64,000 nt of DNA from Desulfobacteraceae bacterium 4572_130 (GTDB lineage: Bacteria; Desulfobacterota; Desulfobacteria; Desulfobacterales; Desulfobacteraceae): NCBI GenBank assembly GCA_002084425.1, contig NBLN01000010.1, forward strand, positions 45,554 through 109,553. The letters run 5' to 3'. The notes beneath the pieces were generated by a model. That model was not told the origin of the DNA and made no database searches. It worked only from the letters and a program-made list of their open reading frames with translations. Both the position numbers and the translations under genes were made by a program. Every line of letters starts with the position of its first letter. Position 1 is the first letter of the stretch. Positions 1-10,320 of this stretch are shown here, one piece after another.

Positions 1-1559
1 TGTTTTGGAATTAAAAATCCATTGGCAATACATTTTTTTTCATATTCTGTATATCCTGAAATACGTATTATTTCCATTCTGTCTTGAAGAGGTGCAGGTA
101 TATTATGGAGTGTATTTGCAGTAGTTATAAAAAGAATATCAGATAAATCATAGGAAACATCAAGGTAGTGGTCATTAAAATTCTGGTTTTGTTCAGGATC
201 AAGCACTTCAAGAAGGGCTGATGAGGGATCTCCGCGAAAATCAGTACTCATTTTATCTATCTCATCAAGACAAAATACAGGATTGTTATATCCTGTTTTT
301 TTTAATGTCTGAATAATTTTTCCGGGCATGGCACCAATATATGTTCTTCTATGTCCGCGAATTTCAGCTTCATCTCGAACACCTCCAAGGGACATTCTAG
401 CAAATTTTCTTTTTGTTGCTCTTGCAACAGATTTTGCAAGGGAAGTTTTACCAACTCCCGGGGGTCCCACAAGACATAAAATAGGACCTTTAATTTTTTT
501 CACCAGTATTTGTACGGCAAGATATTCTAGGATTCTTTCTTTGGGCTTTTCAAGGGCATAATGATCTTGTGCCAGAATATCTTCAGCTTCAACAAGATTT
601 GTCATTATTCTGGATTTTCTATACCATGGCATTGTTATAAGCCATTCAATATAATTTCTTACAACAGTTGCTTCTGAAGACATTGGAGACATCATTTTAA
701 GTTTAGCAAATTCTTTTCTAACTGCTGTAGCTGCTTCCTTTGGTAGTTTTTTACGTTTTATCCGATTTTCAAGTTCTTTTAATTCAGGTTGGGTTTTATC
801 TTCTCCCATTTCTTTTTTTATGGCTTTCATTTGCTCATGAAGATAATGTTTTTTTTGAAATTTCTCCATTTGCTCCTTAACTCTTTCCTTAATTTTTTGA
901 GACATAATAAAAATTTCAGTCTCTTCTTGAATAAATTTTAAAAGCATAAGAAATCTTTTATCAAGATCATAAGTTTCAAGGAGCTTTTGTTTATTAGAAA
1001 TTTTAAATGGCATTTGAAAGGCAATTGTATCAGCAAGTTTGGAAGGATAGGGGATTAATTGATTAAGATTTGCCAGGAAATTTTTTGAAATAGCACCTGA
1101 TAATTTTGCATAGTTTTCAAAGGATTCAATAACTGTTCTTAGTGCAGCCTCTGCCTCAGATTTATCCATTGGATGCTCTAGTACATCTTTAATTTCTGCT
1201 GTAATATATTCCTTTGAATCTAGAAATTTTATTATTTCTCCTCTTGCTTTTCCTTCAACAAGAGCTTTAACAGTACCATCAGGCAAACGAAGCAGTTGAG
1301 TTATTTTAGCTTGTGTCCCTGTTTTATATGTTTCATTTGTCTTGGAATTAATAATTTTAGAGTCATCTTTAGTTATGAAAAATACTTTTTTATCAGTTTC
1401 CATTGCTTTGGATAAAGCTTTAATAGATTTATCCTTTCCCACAAATACAGATGTTACCATGGAAGGAAAAAGAACAATGTTTTTTATGGGAATCACAGGT
1501 AGTTGTTTTTTTATAATTTTGTTATCCTTTGAGTTAAAAATTTTTGATATATTAATCAT
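1..1559 (-). CDS. lon: Lon ATP-dependent protease, N-terminal part (cut by window edge)
   Basis: AAA+ serine protease that degrades misfolded and regulatory proteins in the cytoplasm. About 519 codons are present, reading leftward out of the window. The start begins MINISKIF at 1559. Residues about 18-215 are the Lon substrate-binding (LAN) domain with the typical opening LPVIPIKNIVLFP, followed by the coiled helical region (KEQMEKFQKKHYLHEQMKAI). The Walker A motif GPPGVGKT is at residues 365-372, and a Walker B-like CLDEIDKM is near 430. GHRRTYIGAMPGKI and LLEVLDPEQN are Lon signatures. The Ser-Lys protease domain lies beyond position 1. It is the last gene of the tig-clpP-clpX-lon block. 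Confidence 0.97.
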   Translation of the reverse strand, partial: MINISKIFNSKDNKIIKKQLPVIPIKNIVLFPSMVTSVFVGKDKSIKALSKAMETDKKVFFITKDDSKIINSKTNETYKTGTQAKITQLLRLPDGTVKALVEGKARGEIIKFLDSKEYITAEIKDVLEHPMDKSEAEAALRTVIESFENYAKLSGAISKNFLANLNQLIPYPSKLADTIAFQMPFKISNKQKLLETYDLDKRFLMLLKFIQEETEIFIMSQKIKERVKEQMEKFQKKHYLHEQMKAIKKEMGEDKTQPELKELENRIKRKKLPKEAATAVRKEFAKLKMMSPMSSEATVVRNYIEWLITMPWYRKSRIMTNLVEAEDILAQDHYALEKPKERILEYLAVQILVKKIKGPILCLVGPPGVGKTSLAKSVARATKRKFARMSLGGVRDEAEIRGHRRTYIGAMPGKIIQTLKKTGYNNPVFCLDEIDKMSTDFRGDPSSALLEVLDPEQNQNFNDHYLDVSYDLSDILFITTANTLHNIPAPLQDRMEIIRISGYTEYEKKCIANGFLIPK

Positions 1560-1614
1560 ATATAAATGTTTCTCTTTATTATTGATACTAGAAAATTTTG
1601 TTTTATTAATTTAC

Positions 1615-2076
1615 TTATTTAAGAATTTTATCAATTTCTGTAATTAATTTTTTATGCATATTTTCTACCTGATCTCTCATGTCTTGCTCTAATTTATGTT
1701 TGTTCTTGTTTCTAGAATAGATAAGTATAGAGCATCTATTGTGTAAGTCTCTGATAGCTTGTTTTAATTTTGGATATCGTCGGAATCGACCCGCTTTTTT
1801 TATAAAATCATCTAATTTTTTGTTTAGTTCATCAGATTGTAAATCAAGTTGATAAGTTCCAGCCCATTCTGTAATTTCTCCTGCCAGCATTTCTAACTCA
1901 GTTATTTCTTTTTCTTTTTCAAATTTTAGACTAAGAGAATGCTTTAAATTAGCCATTTTTTTTTCGTGCTTTTGTTTATTAAAATATACAAAGACACACC
2001 AAAATATATTTACTATAAAAAATAACCAAGCAGAATAATCAGGATTTTTTTGAATTAATTCATAAACCACATTCAT
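1615..2076 (-). CDS. Small membrane-anchored coiled-coil protein, unknown function
   Basis: 153 aa. Residues about 15-33 (SAWLFFIVNIFWCVFVYF) form one N-terminal transmembrane segment. The remainder is highly charged, Lys/Glu-rich and predicted helical or coiled coil (KHEKKMANLKHSL, KEKEITELEM), so it looks like a membrane-anchored cytoplasmic helical protein. I recognise no family. It sits between clpX and lon on the same strand, 56 bp before the lon start, so it may be co-transcribed with lon. A role in proteolysis is only suggested by position. Confidence 0.7.
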   Translation of the reverse strand: MNVVYELIQKNPDYSAWLFFIVNIFWCVFVYFNKQKHEKKMANLKHSLSLKFEKEKEITELEMLAGEITEWAGTYQLDLQSDELNKKLDDFIKKAGRFRRYPKLKQAIRDLHNRCSILIYSRNKNKHKLEQDMRDQVENMHKKLITEIDKILK

Positions 2077-2168
2077 TTTTTAGTTATCTATTCCTTATAT
2101 ATTAGGTTTGTTTTTGTTGATGAATCTGTAAAAAAATCAATTTTAATAAAAAAGATGGCTAAGTAAAA

Positions 2169-2264
2169 AGCTCCATATACAAGGCGTAATATTTTTTCAA
2201 GGATGAAATCATACATATAGTATTTTAAGGTCTTGAAAAAATATTACAACAAAGTATATGGAGA
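2169..2264. repeat. Palindromic MITE-like repeat, family D, copy 1 (3' side of clpX)
   Basis: The two ends are imperfect inverted repeats of about 34 bp: left CTCCATATAC...TAATATTTTTTCAAG, and the right end reads the same on the other strand. The centre is about 20-30 bp. The right end runs into the clpX 3' end, so the clpX stop codon abuts or lies in the repeat. A close relative in inverted orientation lies upstream of clpX (3566-3643). There is no coding capacity. It may be a miniature transposable element or act as an RNA hairpin after clpX. Confidence 0.7.
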
Positions 2265-2268
2265 ATTT

Positions 2269-3534
2269 TTACGACGCCATCTTAGTTGTTTTTTTTAGTT
2301 TGGCTTGTTCAAATAAAAGTATGGGATCTTCTTGTTTTAAAATAACTTCTTCACCTATAATGCATTCCTTAACATTTTTTTGGGAAGGTATTTCATACAT
2401 AATATCCAGCATTGCCTTTTCCATAATTGCACGAAGACCTCTTGCACCTGATTTTCGCTCAACCCCTTTTTTTGCAATAGCAGTAAGGGCTTCATCAGTA
2501 AATTCCAGATTAATTTTTTCAAATTCAAATAATCGTTTATATTGTTTAATAAGAGCATTTTTAGGTTGTGTAAGAATTTTTATAAGGGAAGATTCGTTAA
2601 GTTCATTAAGAGTTGTAAGAATTGGTAAACGACCAAGAAATTCTGGAATTAGACCAAATTTAATAAGATCTTCAGGATTAAGATGTTTAAGAAGTTCACC
2701 TATATTCTTTTTCTTGTTATTTATAAGTTTTGCATCAAATCCTATTGATTTATTGGTAAGTCTTTTTTGAACAATTTTTTCAAGACCTGTAAATGTTCCT
2801 CCGCAAATAAAAAGAATATTTGAAGTATTTATTTTTACGAAATCCTGTTGAGGATGTTTTCTTCCTCCTTTGGGAGGTATGCTTGCTGTGGTACCTTCAA
2901 TAATTTTTAAAAGTGCTTGTTGAACTCCTTCGCCTGAAACATCTCGGGTAATGGATGGATTATCACCTCGCTGGGAAATTTTATCTATTTCATCAATATA
3001 AATTATTCCCTGTTGTGCTTTTTCAATGTCATAATCAGCATTTTGAACAAGGGAAAGAATAATGTTTTCAACATCTTCACCAACATATCCTGCTTCTGTT
3101 AAAGTTGTTGCATCTGCAAGGGTAAAGGGAACATCCAGAAATCTTGCAAGGGTTTGAGCAAGAAGAGTTTTTCCACATCCTGTGGGACCAATAAGAAGAA
3201 TATTGCTTTTTTGTATTTCCACATCATCATCTTTTATTTCTGAACCAAGGCGTTTGTAATGATTATAAACAGCAACAGCAAGAACCTTTTTTGCTCTATC
3301 CTGTTCAATAACATAGGAGTCTAGAACTTCTTTAATTTGTTTTGGAGCAAGAAATTCTTTTTTCTTATTATCCTTATTATTTTTGTTTTCATCTTTAATT
3401 ATTTCATTGCATAAACTAACACAGTCATTACAAATATAAACACTTGGACCTGCAATGAGTTTTGTTACCTGTTTTTGATTTTTCCCACAAAATGAACAAA
3501 AAAATTCATCACTATTTTTATTTTTTGTACTCAT
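2269..3534 (-). CDS. clpX: ClpX, ATPase subunit of ClpXP protease
   Basis: AAA+ unfoldase that feeds substrates to ClpP. I choose the ATG at 3534 (421 aa): a good ribosome site (cagagga) lies 7 bp upstream and it gives the usual ClpX N-terminus. An in-frame ATG at 3579 would add 15 residues that come from a dispersed repeat. The zinc-binding C4 domain is Cys13, 16, 35, 38. Walker A is GPTGCGKT (116-123). Walker B is [11 protein letters not shown]. The [14 protein letters not shown] sensor-2 region is near the C-terminus. The last codons (…KMAS) fall in the downstream repeat. It follows clpP in the tig-clpP-clpX order. Confidence 0.98.
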   Translation of the reverse strand: MSTKNKNSDEFFCSFCGKNQKQVTKLIAGPSVYICNDCVSLCNEIIKDENKNNKDNKKKEFLAPKQIKEVLDSYVIEQDRAKKVLAVAVYNHYKRLGSEIKDDDVEIQKSNILLIGPTGCGKTLLAQTLARFLDVPFTLADATTLTEAGYVGEDVENIILSLVQNADYDIEKAQQGIIYIDEIDKISQRGDNPSITRDVSGEGVQQALLKIIEGTTASIPPKGGRKHPQQDFVKINTSNILFICGGTFTGLEKIVQKRLTNKSIGFDAKLINNKKKNIGELLKHLNPEDLIKFGLIPEFLGRLPILTTLNELNESSLIKILTQPKNALIKQYKRLFEFEKINLEFTDEALTAIAKKGVERKSGARGLRAIMEKAMLDIMYEIPSQKNVKECIIGEEVILKQEDPILLFEQAKLKKTTKMAS

Positions 3535-3565
3535 ATTAATTTTCCTCTGAAACTTGATGGGATCA

Positions 3566-3643
3566 TAAAAATTTTCCATCTACTTTAATGTAGTATTTTT
3601 TCAAGACTTTGAAATACTATATTTTGTATATAAAAATTTTTAC
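3566..3643. repeat. Palindromic MITE-like repeat, family D, copy 2 (5' side of clpX)
   Basis: Imperfect palindrome with arms of about 37 bp meeting near 3604 (left AAAAATTTTCCATC.., right the complement of GTAAAAATTTTTATATAC..). Read on the minus strand, about 67 bp match copy 1 at 2215-2280 at roughly 80% by eye, including TCTTGAAAAAATA and ATGGA-AATTTTTA. It fills the clpP-clpX gap and creates the spurious upstream ATG of clpX. Confidence 0.7.
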
Positions 3644-3651
3644 ATACCTAT

Positions 3652-4269
3652 CTATACTTCAATTTTTTTGTCTTGTATTTCTTCTCTTTCAGAAACTACA
3701 TTATCTATAATTCCATATTCACAAGCTTGAGAACTTGACATAAAAAAATCACGATCTGTATCCTTTGAAATCTTTTTTATATTTTGTCCAGTATGATTGG
3801 CTAAAATATTATTTAATGAATCCTTCATTCTAAGAATTTCTGTTGCCTGGATTTTTATATCAGAGGCTTGACCTTGGGCACCTCCCAGGGGCTGATGAAT
3901 CATAATTCTTGAATTGGGAAGGGCGGAGCGCTTTCCTTTTTTACCTGCTGCAAGGAGCAAAGCTCCCATGCTTGAAGCTTGTCCAATACAAACCGTTGCA
4001 ATATCAGGTTTTATAAATTGTATAGTATCATATATTGCCAAACCTGCTGTAACAACTCCTCCAACTGAATTTATATAAAAATTAATATCTTTTTCAGGAT
4101 CTTCAGATTCAAGAAATAAAAGCTGTGCCACAATAAGATTTGCAATTTCATCATTTATTGCAGAGCCAAGAAAAATTATTCTATCCTTTAAAAGCCTGGA
4201 ATAAATATCATAGGCTCGTTCTCCTCTATTGGTTTGTTCAACAACCATTGGTATTAGTGGCACAATCAT
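3652..4269 (-). CDS. clpP: ClpP, proteolytic subunit of Clp protease
   Basis: 205 aa, normal length. Serine peptidase that forms the tetradecameric chamber for ClpX. The catalytic triad is Ser100 (GQASSMGA), His125 (MIHQPLGG) and Asp174 (DRDFFMS), with the spacing of E. coli ClpP (25 and 49 residues). The oxyanion-loop motif normally reading NSPGG is NSVGG here (residues 67-71), which is unusual. The start is at 4269 ([13 protein letters not shown]), after a ggagat ribosome site. It lies 66 bp after tig, likely in one transcript. Confidence 0.98.
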   Translation of the reverse strand: MIVPLIPMVVEQTNRGERAYDIYSRLLKDRIIFLGSAINDEIANLIVAQLLFLESEDPEKDINFYINSVGGVVTAGLAIYDTIQFIKPDIATVCIGQASSMGALLLAAGKKGKRSALPNSRIMIHQPLGGAQGQASDIKIQATEILRMKDSLNNILANHTGQNIKKISKDTDRDFFMSSSQACEYGIIDNVVSEREEIQDKKIEV

Positions 4270-4335
4270 ATCTCCTTTTTCTTAATGTTTTCAAATCAAT
4301 GTTGTTTGTTCATTCTTATCCTGTTTTTTGTTCTG

Positions 4336-5694
4336 CTATTCTTTAGATTCAGAACTATCATTTTCTGTAACTTCTGAATTTTCTTCAGATTTTTCAACAA
4401 CAGGTTCAACCTCAGTAATATTTCCATTTTTAATTATAATATCAACAACTTTTTTTTCAAGCTGGAGATGTTTGTAATATTCAAGCTGATTTTTATCTGC
4501 GTCAAAGAATTTTTTAACTGCCTCTTTAGTAGCATTCATTCCTATTGCCATATTTTCAAAACTTTTTTCCAGCTCATCCTTTGTTAGTTCCAATTTTTCC
4601 TGCTCTATAATTTTTTTCAGAATCAAGCGTCTTATTGCCTGTTTTTCTGCAACATCACGATATTTTGTTTTTAAGGTGTCATGGGTTAAACCAACATCTT
4701 TAAGGGTAATATTACTCTGGGCATAGGCTTGTTCTGTTTCTGCTATAATCCCTTGTAATTCAATTTCAATAAGTGACTCTGGAATTTCAAACTGATTATC
4801 TTTAATAAGAGCAGTAAAGATCTGTTCACTTAATTCATGTTTAATTCTTTGTTCATAACCCTTTGTAAGATTATCTCGAATTCCATTTTTAATTTCTTCA
4901 AGATTTTCATATTGACCAAGTTTTTTAGCAAGACTATCATCAACAGGTGGTAATATTTCTTTTTGAATCTCCTTTAAAAAAACTTTATATATAATAGTTT
5001 GTCCAGCAAGCTCCTTGTTTGCATGTTCTTTTTCATAAATAACATTAATTTCAATTTCTTTTTCAGGAATCACACCTATTAATTTTTCTGAAAATTCTTT
5101 TGGCATATTGTTGTTGGAAATGTTTAAGAGATAATTTTCAATTTTTGGCGTTTTATCAAAGGCTTTGTCATCAATAAATCCTTGATAATCAATAAGAACA
5201 AAATCATTTTTTTGTACTGCACGTTGTTCTTCAACTTTTTCCTTTGTAGCCATATTCTTTCTAATCATTTCAATTTGAGCATCAACTTCTTTTTCGGAAA
5301 ATGTGTATATGGTTTTTTTAAGGTCTATACCTTTAAAATTAATATCTTTAATTTCAGGCATTACTTCAATTGTAATATCAAAAATATAGGATTCATCAGG
5401 TTTTAATTCAGGGGGATCAACCTTTGGGCTTCCCACAGTTTTAAACTCATGCTCTTTTAAAACTTTTTGAAATGATTCTTGAATTAAAATAGGTACAATC
5501 TTTGAATGCACATCCTTTGCAAACCTGCTTTCTAGTATTTTTTGGGGTGTTTTACCTTTTCGAAATCCTTTTACAACTGTTGTTTTTTTAAGTTCTTTAT
5601 AGGCTTTGTCTAGTTCTTTTGCTACATCTTCTCTGGGAATTTCAATGTGGAGAATTTTCTTTATCGAACTTTTTTCTTCAATATTTACCTGCAT
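4336..5694 (-). CDS. tig: Trigger factor, ribosome-associated chaperone/prolyl isomerase
   Basis: 452 aa. Binds ribosomal protein L23 at the exit tunnel and shields nascent chains. The ribosome-binding signature GFRKGKTP is at residues 43-50. A PPIase (FKBP-like) domain spans about 160-245 (FVLIDYQGFIDDKAF). A long helical C-terminal domain follows and ends in an acidic Ser/Glu-rich tail. The ribosome site aaggaaa precedes the ATG. It is first in the tig-clpP-clpX series, the conserved bacterial order. Confidence 0.97.
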   Translation of the reverse strand: MQVNIEEKSSIKKILHIEIPREDVAKELDKAYKELKKTTVVKGFRKGKTPQKILESRFAKDVHSKIVPILIQESFQKVLKEHEFKTVGSPKVDPPELKPDESYIFDITIEVMPEIKDINFKGIDLKKTIYTFSEKEVDAQIEMIRKNMATKEKVEEQRAVQKNDFVLIDYQGFIDDKAFDKTPKIENYLLNISNNNMPKEFSEKLIGVIPEKEIEINVIYEKEHANKELAGQTIIYKVFLKEIQKEILPPVDDSLAKKLGQYENLEEIKNGIRDNLTKGYEQRIKHELSEQIFTALIKDNQFEIPESLIEIELQGIIAETEQAYAQSNITLKDVGLTHDTLKTKYRDVAEKQAIRRLILKKIIEQEKLELTKDELEKSFENMAIGMNATKEAVKKFFDADKNQLEYYKHLQLEKKVVDIIIKNGNITEVEPVVEKSEENSEVTENDSSESKE

Positions 5695-5930
5695 TGTTTT
5701 CCTTTTTCTTAAATAAATTGTAAAATAAATAAATTATGCACAAAACTAGATTAAAATATAACAAATACACTTTAAATGAAAGGCATAAATCAGAAAATTC
5801 ATAATTAATGAGCATATAACTTAAGTTTTGTTCTTTAAAACGATAAGTTAGACTATAACAACATAACTAACTGAAATAACTATTAAAATTAATAAATTCG
5901 TTTTTTGTATTATAATTTTTTGAATTCAGT

Positions 5931-5999
5931 AACTGACATAAGGCAGATCTGATTTTTAATTCTTGATTTGCCTTACAACGAAACATAAAAGAATATTAA
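5931..5999. repeat. Dispersed repeat family B (AAGGCAGAT...TTGCCTTA hairpin)
   Basis: Reads ACTGACATAAGGCAGATCTG, then a T/A-rich stretch, TTTGCCTTACAACGAAAC and ATAAAAGAAT. TAAGGCA and TGCCTTA are complementary and can form a hairpin with a loop of about 27 nt. Near-identical copies occur at 40081-40145 and 40179-40235, and diverged or inverted ones at 26863, 29041 and 47821. No coding content. It lies in the otherwise empty 5695-6015 spacer. Confidence 0.7.
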
Positions 6000-6015
6000 A
6001 TAACTAGAAGCCATT

Positions 6016-6177
6016 TTAAAAATACCTCAGCAGGATTATTACACAGCCAAGTTGTAGTATGCCAAGAAAATTATCAGCTTTGTGTTCATAACTCACAACA
6101 ATCCTCCTAAAATTATGGAGCCAGGCAAAAAGACATTTCACTTCCTACTACTTTGATTTTTGCTGAATTGGTTGGAA
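6016..6177 (-). pseudogene. IS5-like transposase C-terminal remnant
   Basis: On the minus strand the frame reads FAWLHNFRRIVVSYEHKA, then DNFLGILQLGCVIILLRYF and a stop at 6016. This matches the familiar C-terminal pattern of IS5-group DDE transposases (TFAWL-NFRRL-VRYE..., ...FV-LA-I-I-LRR). Upstream in the same frame FQPIQQKSK is followed by two TAG codons where this family has RRW, so the gene is dead. The DDE catalytic region is not present. This is an old insertion scar between tig and the DUF1178 gene. Confidence 0.65.
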
Positions 6178-6290
6178 GAAAATACTGGGGTTAGTATTAA
6201 TAATAAAGATGAACTTTTAATTTTACTAAATTGTTATAAAAAATTGATTAAAACCAGAATTTATAAAAATAAATAATAGTAATTATTACT

Positions 6291-6746
6291 TTAATTTAAG
6301 TCATCTTTATCAGATTTTATGGGAAATGGGATTTTGACTGGGAAGATGCCTTCCTTTGCAAGAACTTTATCATCTTCCTTGGTTGTTGTGCCCCTTATGT
6401 TTTTGGGTTTAGATACTCCATAGTGCATTTTAAGGGCTTGTTTTGTAAAATCAGAATCAACATCTTTAAAATTTTTTTCAAAGAAATTTTTTATTTTTGT
6501 ACCAAGTTCAATTATGGCATCCTTACTTGCTGTTTCCCTTTGTTTTTCAATGTCTTTTGTGGTTTGGGAAACATAACTGGAAGATGTTTTTATAGAAACA
6601 GGGGAAAGTTTTTGTGTTATAGAAGTTGTATCACAAAATGGACATATTATTATACCTTGTTTCTGTTGAGCTTCAAAGGCTTGGGTGTGTTCAAACCATC
6701 CTTCAAAGGTATGTCCATTTATGCATTGTAAATCAAAAACAATCAT
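6291..6746 (-). CDS. DUF1178 family protein
   Basis: 151 aa. Starts MIVFDLQCINGHTFEGWF, the hallmark of the DUF1178 family (cysteine-containing, putative zinc-ribbon proteins of unknown function). A second Cys pair, CPFCD, lies at about residue 36, so Cys8 with this CxxC may bind metal. Residues 80-130 are charged and helical. The start ATG at 6746 overlaps the TGA that ends the PhoU-like reading frame of the upstream transporter (ATGA overlap), so the two are translationally coupled. Confidence 0.85.
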   Translation of the reverse strand: MIVFDLQCINGHTFEGWFEHTQAFEAQQKQGIIICPFCDTTSITQKLSPVSIKTSSSYVSQTTKDIEKQRETASKDAIIELGTKIKNFFEKNFKDVDSDFTKQALKMHYGVSKPKNIRGTTTKEDDKVLAKEGIFPVKIPFPIKSDKDDLN

Positions 6747-8277
6747 TTTTTATGTATCCTGTTAATTCCTGTTGCAATATTAAGACAATAGTCTCCCATT
6801 CTTTCAAAATTAGATAAAAGAGTAATAAAATGCACTCCTGTGTCTACAGAACAATCTCCTTTTCTTAATCTGTTAATATGGTCATTGCGCATATCTTCAC
6901 GCATTTTATCAATACGATCTTCTTTTTCCTGAGCCTTTATAGAAAAATCCTTTGTTTTTTCTGAAATAAGTTATTATTGGTAATTCTCATCATTTCAGAT
7001 ATTTCAATTGCCTCAGCTTCATTAACACCACCTTGATATATGGTTGTTAAATATTGAATTATAGATTTTTGCATAGCATCTATATGATCTTCTATTTCTT
7101 GTCTTCTGGTAAGTATATCATTATCTTTTATAGTAAGGGATTTACGGATTTTTATTAAATTTTTCTGGGTAAACCTTGCCATTTTAGTAGCTTCACCACG
7201 AACTTTAGCAAGAGCTCCAATAGTAGAATCAATAAATGTAGTATTAAATTCAGGTACTTTGTATTTTTCTGTTGATGTTTTTCTTTTTGGTGATAAAAAA
7301 ATTGCTGCCTTAATTAATTTGGGAAGGAAGATTAAAAAAATCATGGCATTTAATATGTTAAAAAGAGTATGACCATTTGCAATATATCTAGCAATATTTA
7401 CTGTTTCTCCATCAACAACTTCATTAACAGGTGATGCACCAAAAAATAAGGTTATATAATTAACAAAATTTACAAATGGCTGAAAAAAAATAACAATAAT
7501 ACCAACTCCTAGAACATTAAATAAAGTATGGGCACGAGCTGTTTGATGAGCACTAATACTTCTTGAACCAATTGTTGCAAGTTCCGCTGTAATTGTGGTC
7601 CCAATATTTTCTCCTAGAACTAGAGCCATTGCTATGGGAAAACTTAATAATCCCTGGGATGCAAGAGTTATGGTTAAACCGATTGTGGCAGAAGAAGATT
7701 GAACCATAATAGTTGCAATGGTTCCCATAGATATACATAAAAGAATACCTGCAATGGTATCAGTATTAAATTGGGTAAAAAAAGCAATAAATTGAGGATC
7801 AGATTTTATTGGGGCAAGCCCATGTTTCATTACTGTTATACCATAGAAAAGTAATCCAAATCCCAGAATAATATCTCCAATATGTCTGTATCGTCTTTTT
7901 TTGGAAAAAAATTTCATGGGAACACCAATGGCAATGGCAGGAAGTGCAAGCTTAGTAAGTTTAAATGCAATCATCTGCCCTGTAATTGTGGTCCCAATAT
8001 TTGCACCTAAAATCACACCCACTGCATTTTCAAGACTCATAATACCTGCACTTACAAATCCTATTAACATTACTGTTGTTGCAGATGAAGATTGAATAAG
8101 AGCTGTTATTCCTGCTCCTGTAATACATCCAATCACTCTATTAGATGAAATTGCCTCAAGAACCTGTTTAATTTTTTGGCCTGCTGACATTTCAAGGCCC
8201 TCGGTCATTATTTTCATGCCAAGAATAAATAATCCAAGCCCGCCAATGGTCTGGATAAGAATATTAGTTATATCCAC
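6743..8277 (-). pseudogene. Na+/phosphate cotransporter with PhoU-like tail, frameshifted near 6965
   Basis: Type II Na/Pi cotransporter (NptA/YjbB family). There are two QSSSAT repeats (QSSSATTVML near 63, VQSSSATIGL near 193), paired GANIGTT and GENIGTT motifs, and about 8-10 hydrophobic segments. A cytoplasmic PhoU-like helical domain follows from about residue 350. The first frame stops at 6937 with a nonsense tail (QKKQRIFL). In another frame downstream the PhoU domain resumes as KDFSIKAQEKEDRIDKM...NFERMGDYCLNIATG and ends at 6743, overlapping the DUF1178 start. One extra T in the TTATTT run near 6970 would join the two frames seamlessly. This is either a real disabling indel or a sequencing error. 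Confidence 0.85.
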
Positions 8278-8422
8278 ATTTTCACCTTTTGATAATTAAT
8301 CAATACAAAAGCCAAACATAACTTTTAGAAAATTAAAGTCATACTTTATATTATTTTGTTGTTTCTATATATTTTAGCTTTTGCGTACTGCATAATTCTT
8401 ACTTAAAAAATCAAAATCCTAC

Positions 8423-9835
8423 CTATACATCATAGTAAAGATAAAATTCATGGGGATGGGGACGCTGATTAACCTCGTTTACTTCATTTTCTTTTTTGTA
8501 CTTAATCCATTTTTCAATAACATCTTTTGTAAAAACATCACCTTTAAGAAGAAAATCCTGATCATGCTCCAGGGAATGTAGAGCTTGTTCAAGGGAATTG
8601 GGGGCAGATTTTATTTCTGTAAGTTCTTCAGGTTCAAGGTCATAAATATTTTTATCCATGGGTTTACCTGGATCAATTTTGTTTTGTATTCCATCAAGCA
8701 TTGCCATTGTTATAGCAGCAAATGCTAAATAACTGTTGCATGAAGGATCAGGAGTTCTAAATTCAATGCGTTTACTTGCAGGAGATTGTGAATCCATTGG
8801 AATTCGTATTGCAGCACTTCTATTTCTGCTGGAATATGCCAGATTAATAGGTGCTTCAAAGCCTGGAACAAGTCGTTTGTATGAGTTTGTTGTGGGGTTT
8901 GTAAAGGCACATAAAGCATTGCAGTGTTCAATAATTCCTCCAATGGAATAAAGAGCCTCATTAGATATTCCTGCATATTTATTGCCTGCAAAAATAGGAT
9001 TACCATCCTTCCAAATACTTAAATGAGTATGCATACCTGTTCCATTATCTTGAAACAAAGGCTTAGGCATAAAAGTTACTGTATGATTATATTTATGGGC
9101 AACATTTTTAATAATATATTTAGACCAGGCAATTTGATCACTCATTTTAAGAAGACTTGAATATTGTAAACCAATTTCTGCTTGTCCTGCACTTGCTACT
9201 TCATGGTGCTGGCATTCCATTTTAATTCCTATATTTTCAAGAGTAAGCATCATTTCTGTACGCATATCCTGGTACTGATCTGCCGGAGGAAGAGGGAAGT
9301 AGCCTTGTTTGTGGCGAATTTTATATCCTAGATTTGGCATTTCTTTTCTACCTGAATTCCAGATTCCTTCCCTTGAATCAATTTCATAAAATCCAATATT
9401 TTTTTCAGAGGCATATCTTATATTATCAAAAATAAAAAATTCTGGTTCAGGTCCAACATTAATTACATCTCCAACACCTGTAGCTTTTACATATTGCTCT
9501 ACTTTTTTTGCGATATATCGTGGGTCCCTTGAATAGGGTTCATGGGTAATTGGATCTAGAATATTTCCAATAAAGACTAGAGTGGGAGTTTTGAAAAATG
9601 GATCCATTTTTGCTGTTTCAGGATCAGGCATAACAATCATATCACTGTTATTAATTGTTTTCCATGCTCTCATGCTGGAGCCGTCAAATCCAAATCCTTT
9701 TTCAAATGAGGATTCTTTTAATTTAGTGGAAGGAATTGAAAAATGCTGCCATGTGCCAAGAAAATCCATATACCTGATATCAATTACTCTAATATTATTC
9801 TTTTTAATTATTTCAAAAACTTTTTTTTTCTCCAT
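8423..9835 (-). CDS. glnA: Glutamine synthetase, type I
   Basis: 470 aa. Makes glutamine from glutamate, ammonia and ATP as a cytoplasmic dodecamer. Signatures include the beta-grasp start (DFLGTWQHF), GFDGSSMRAW, the ATP-site region (LFQDNGTGMHTHLSIWK), NRSAAIRIP and RIEFRTPDPSCN. Tyr398 in NIYDLEPEE is in the position adenylylated by GlnE, which suggests the GSI-beta regulated form. It is third in a glnD-glnB-glnA series on the minus strand, so synthesis, sensing and modification genes are together. Confidence 0.98.
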   Translation of the reverse strand: MEKKKVFEIIKKNNIRVIDIRYMDFLGTWQHFSIPSTKLKESSFEKGFGFDGSSMRAWKTINNSDMIVMPDPETAKMDPFFKTPTLVFIGNILDPITHEPYSRDPRYIAKKVEQYVKATGVGDVINVGPEPEFFIFDNIRYASEKNIGFYEIDSREGIWNSGRKEMPNLGYKIRHKQGYFPLPPADQYQDMRTEMMLTLENIGIKMECQHHEVASAGQAEIGLQYSSLLKMSDQIAWSKYIIKNVAHKYNHTVTFMPKPLFQDNGTGMHTHLSIWKDGNPIFAGNKYAGISNEALYSIGGIIEHCNALCAFTNPTTNSYKRLVPGFEAPINLAYSSRNRSAAIRIPMDSQSPASKRIEFRTPDPSCNSYLAFAAITMAMLDGIQNKIDPGKPMDKNIYDLEPEELTEIKSAPNSLEQALHSLEHDQDFLLKGDVFTKDVIEKWIKYKKENEVNEVNQRPHPHEFYLYYDV

Positions 9836-9951
9836 TTTTTGTCCCTTTTAAAGTTTTAATTTAAAATAACAATTAATGACATTAAAAGAATCTCAATCTA
9901 AATTTATTGTTATATTTTTTATTATTAGTTTTTACTTTCTATTTTATAAAT

Positions 9952-10320
<369 letters not shown>

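Noticed and set aside
2258..2770. 170-codon open frame antisense to clpX, beginning MENFYD
   Set aside because: It is a shadow of clpX on the other strand. Its start comes from the family D repeat, and it has no recognisable family.
6181..6275. Short plus-strand frame (NTGVSINNKDELLILLN...)
   Set aside because: About 30 codons after a stop, no start or ribosome site, no family. Probably debris next to the transposase stub.
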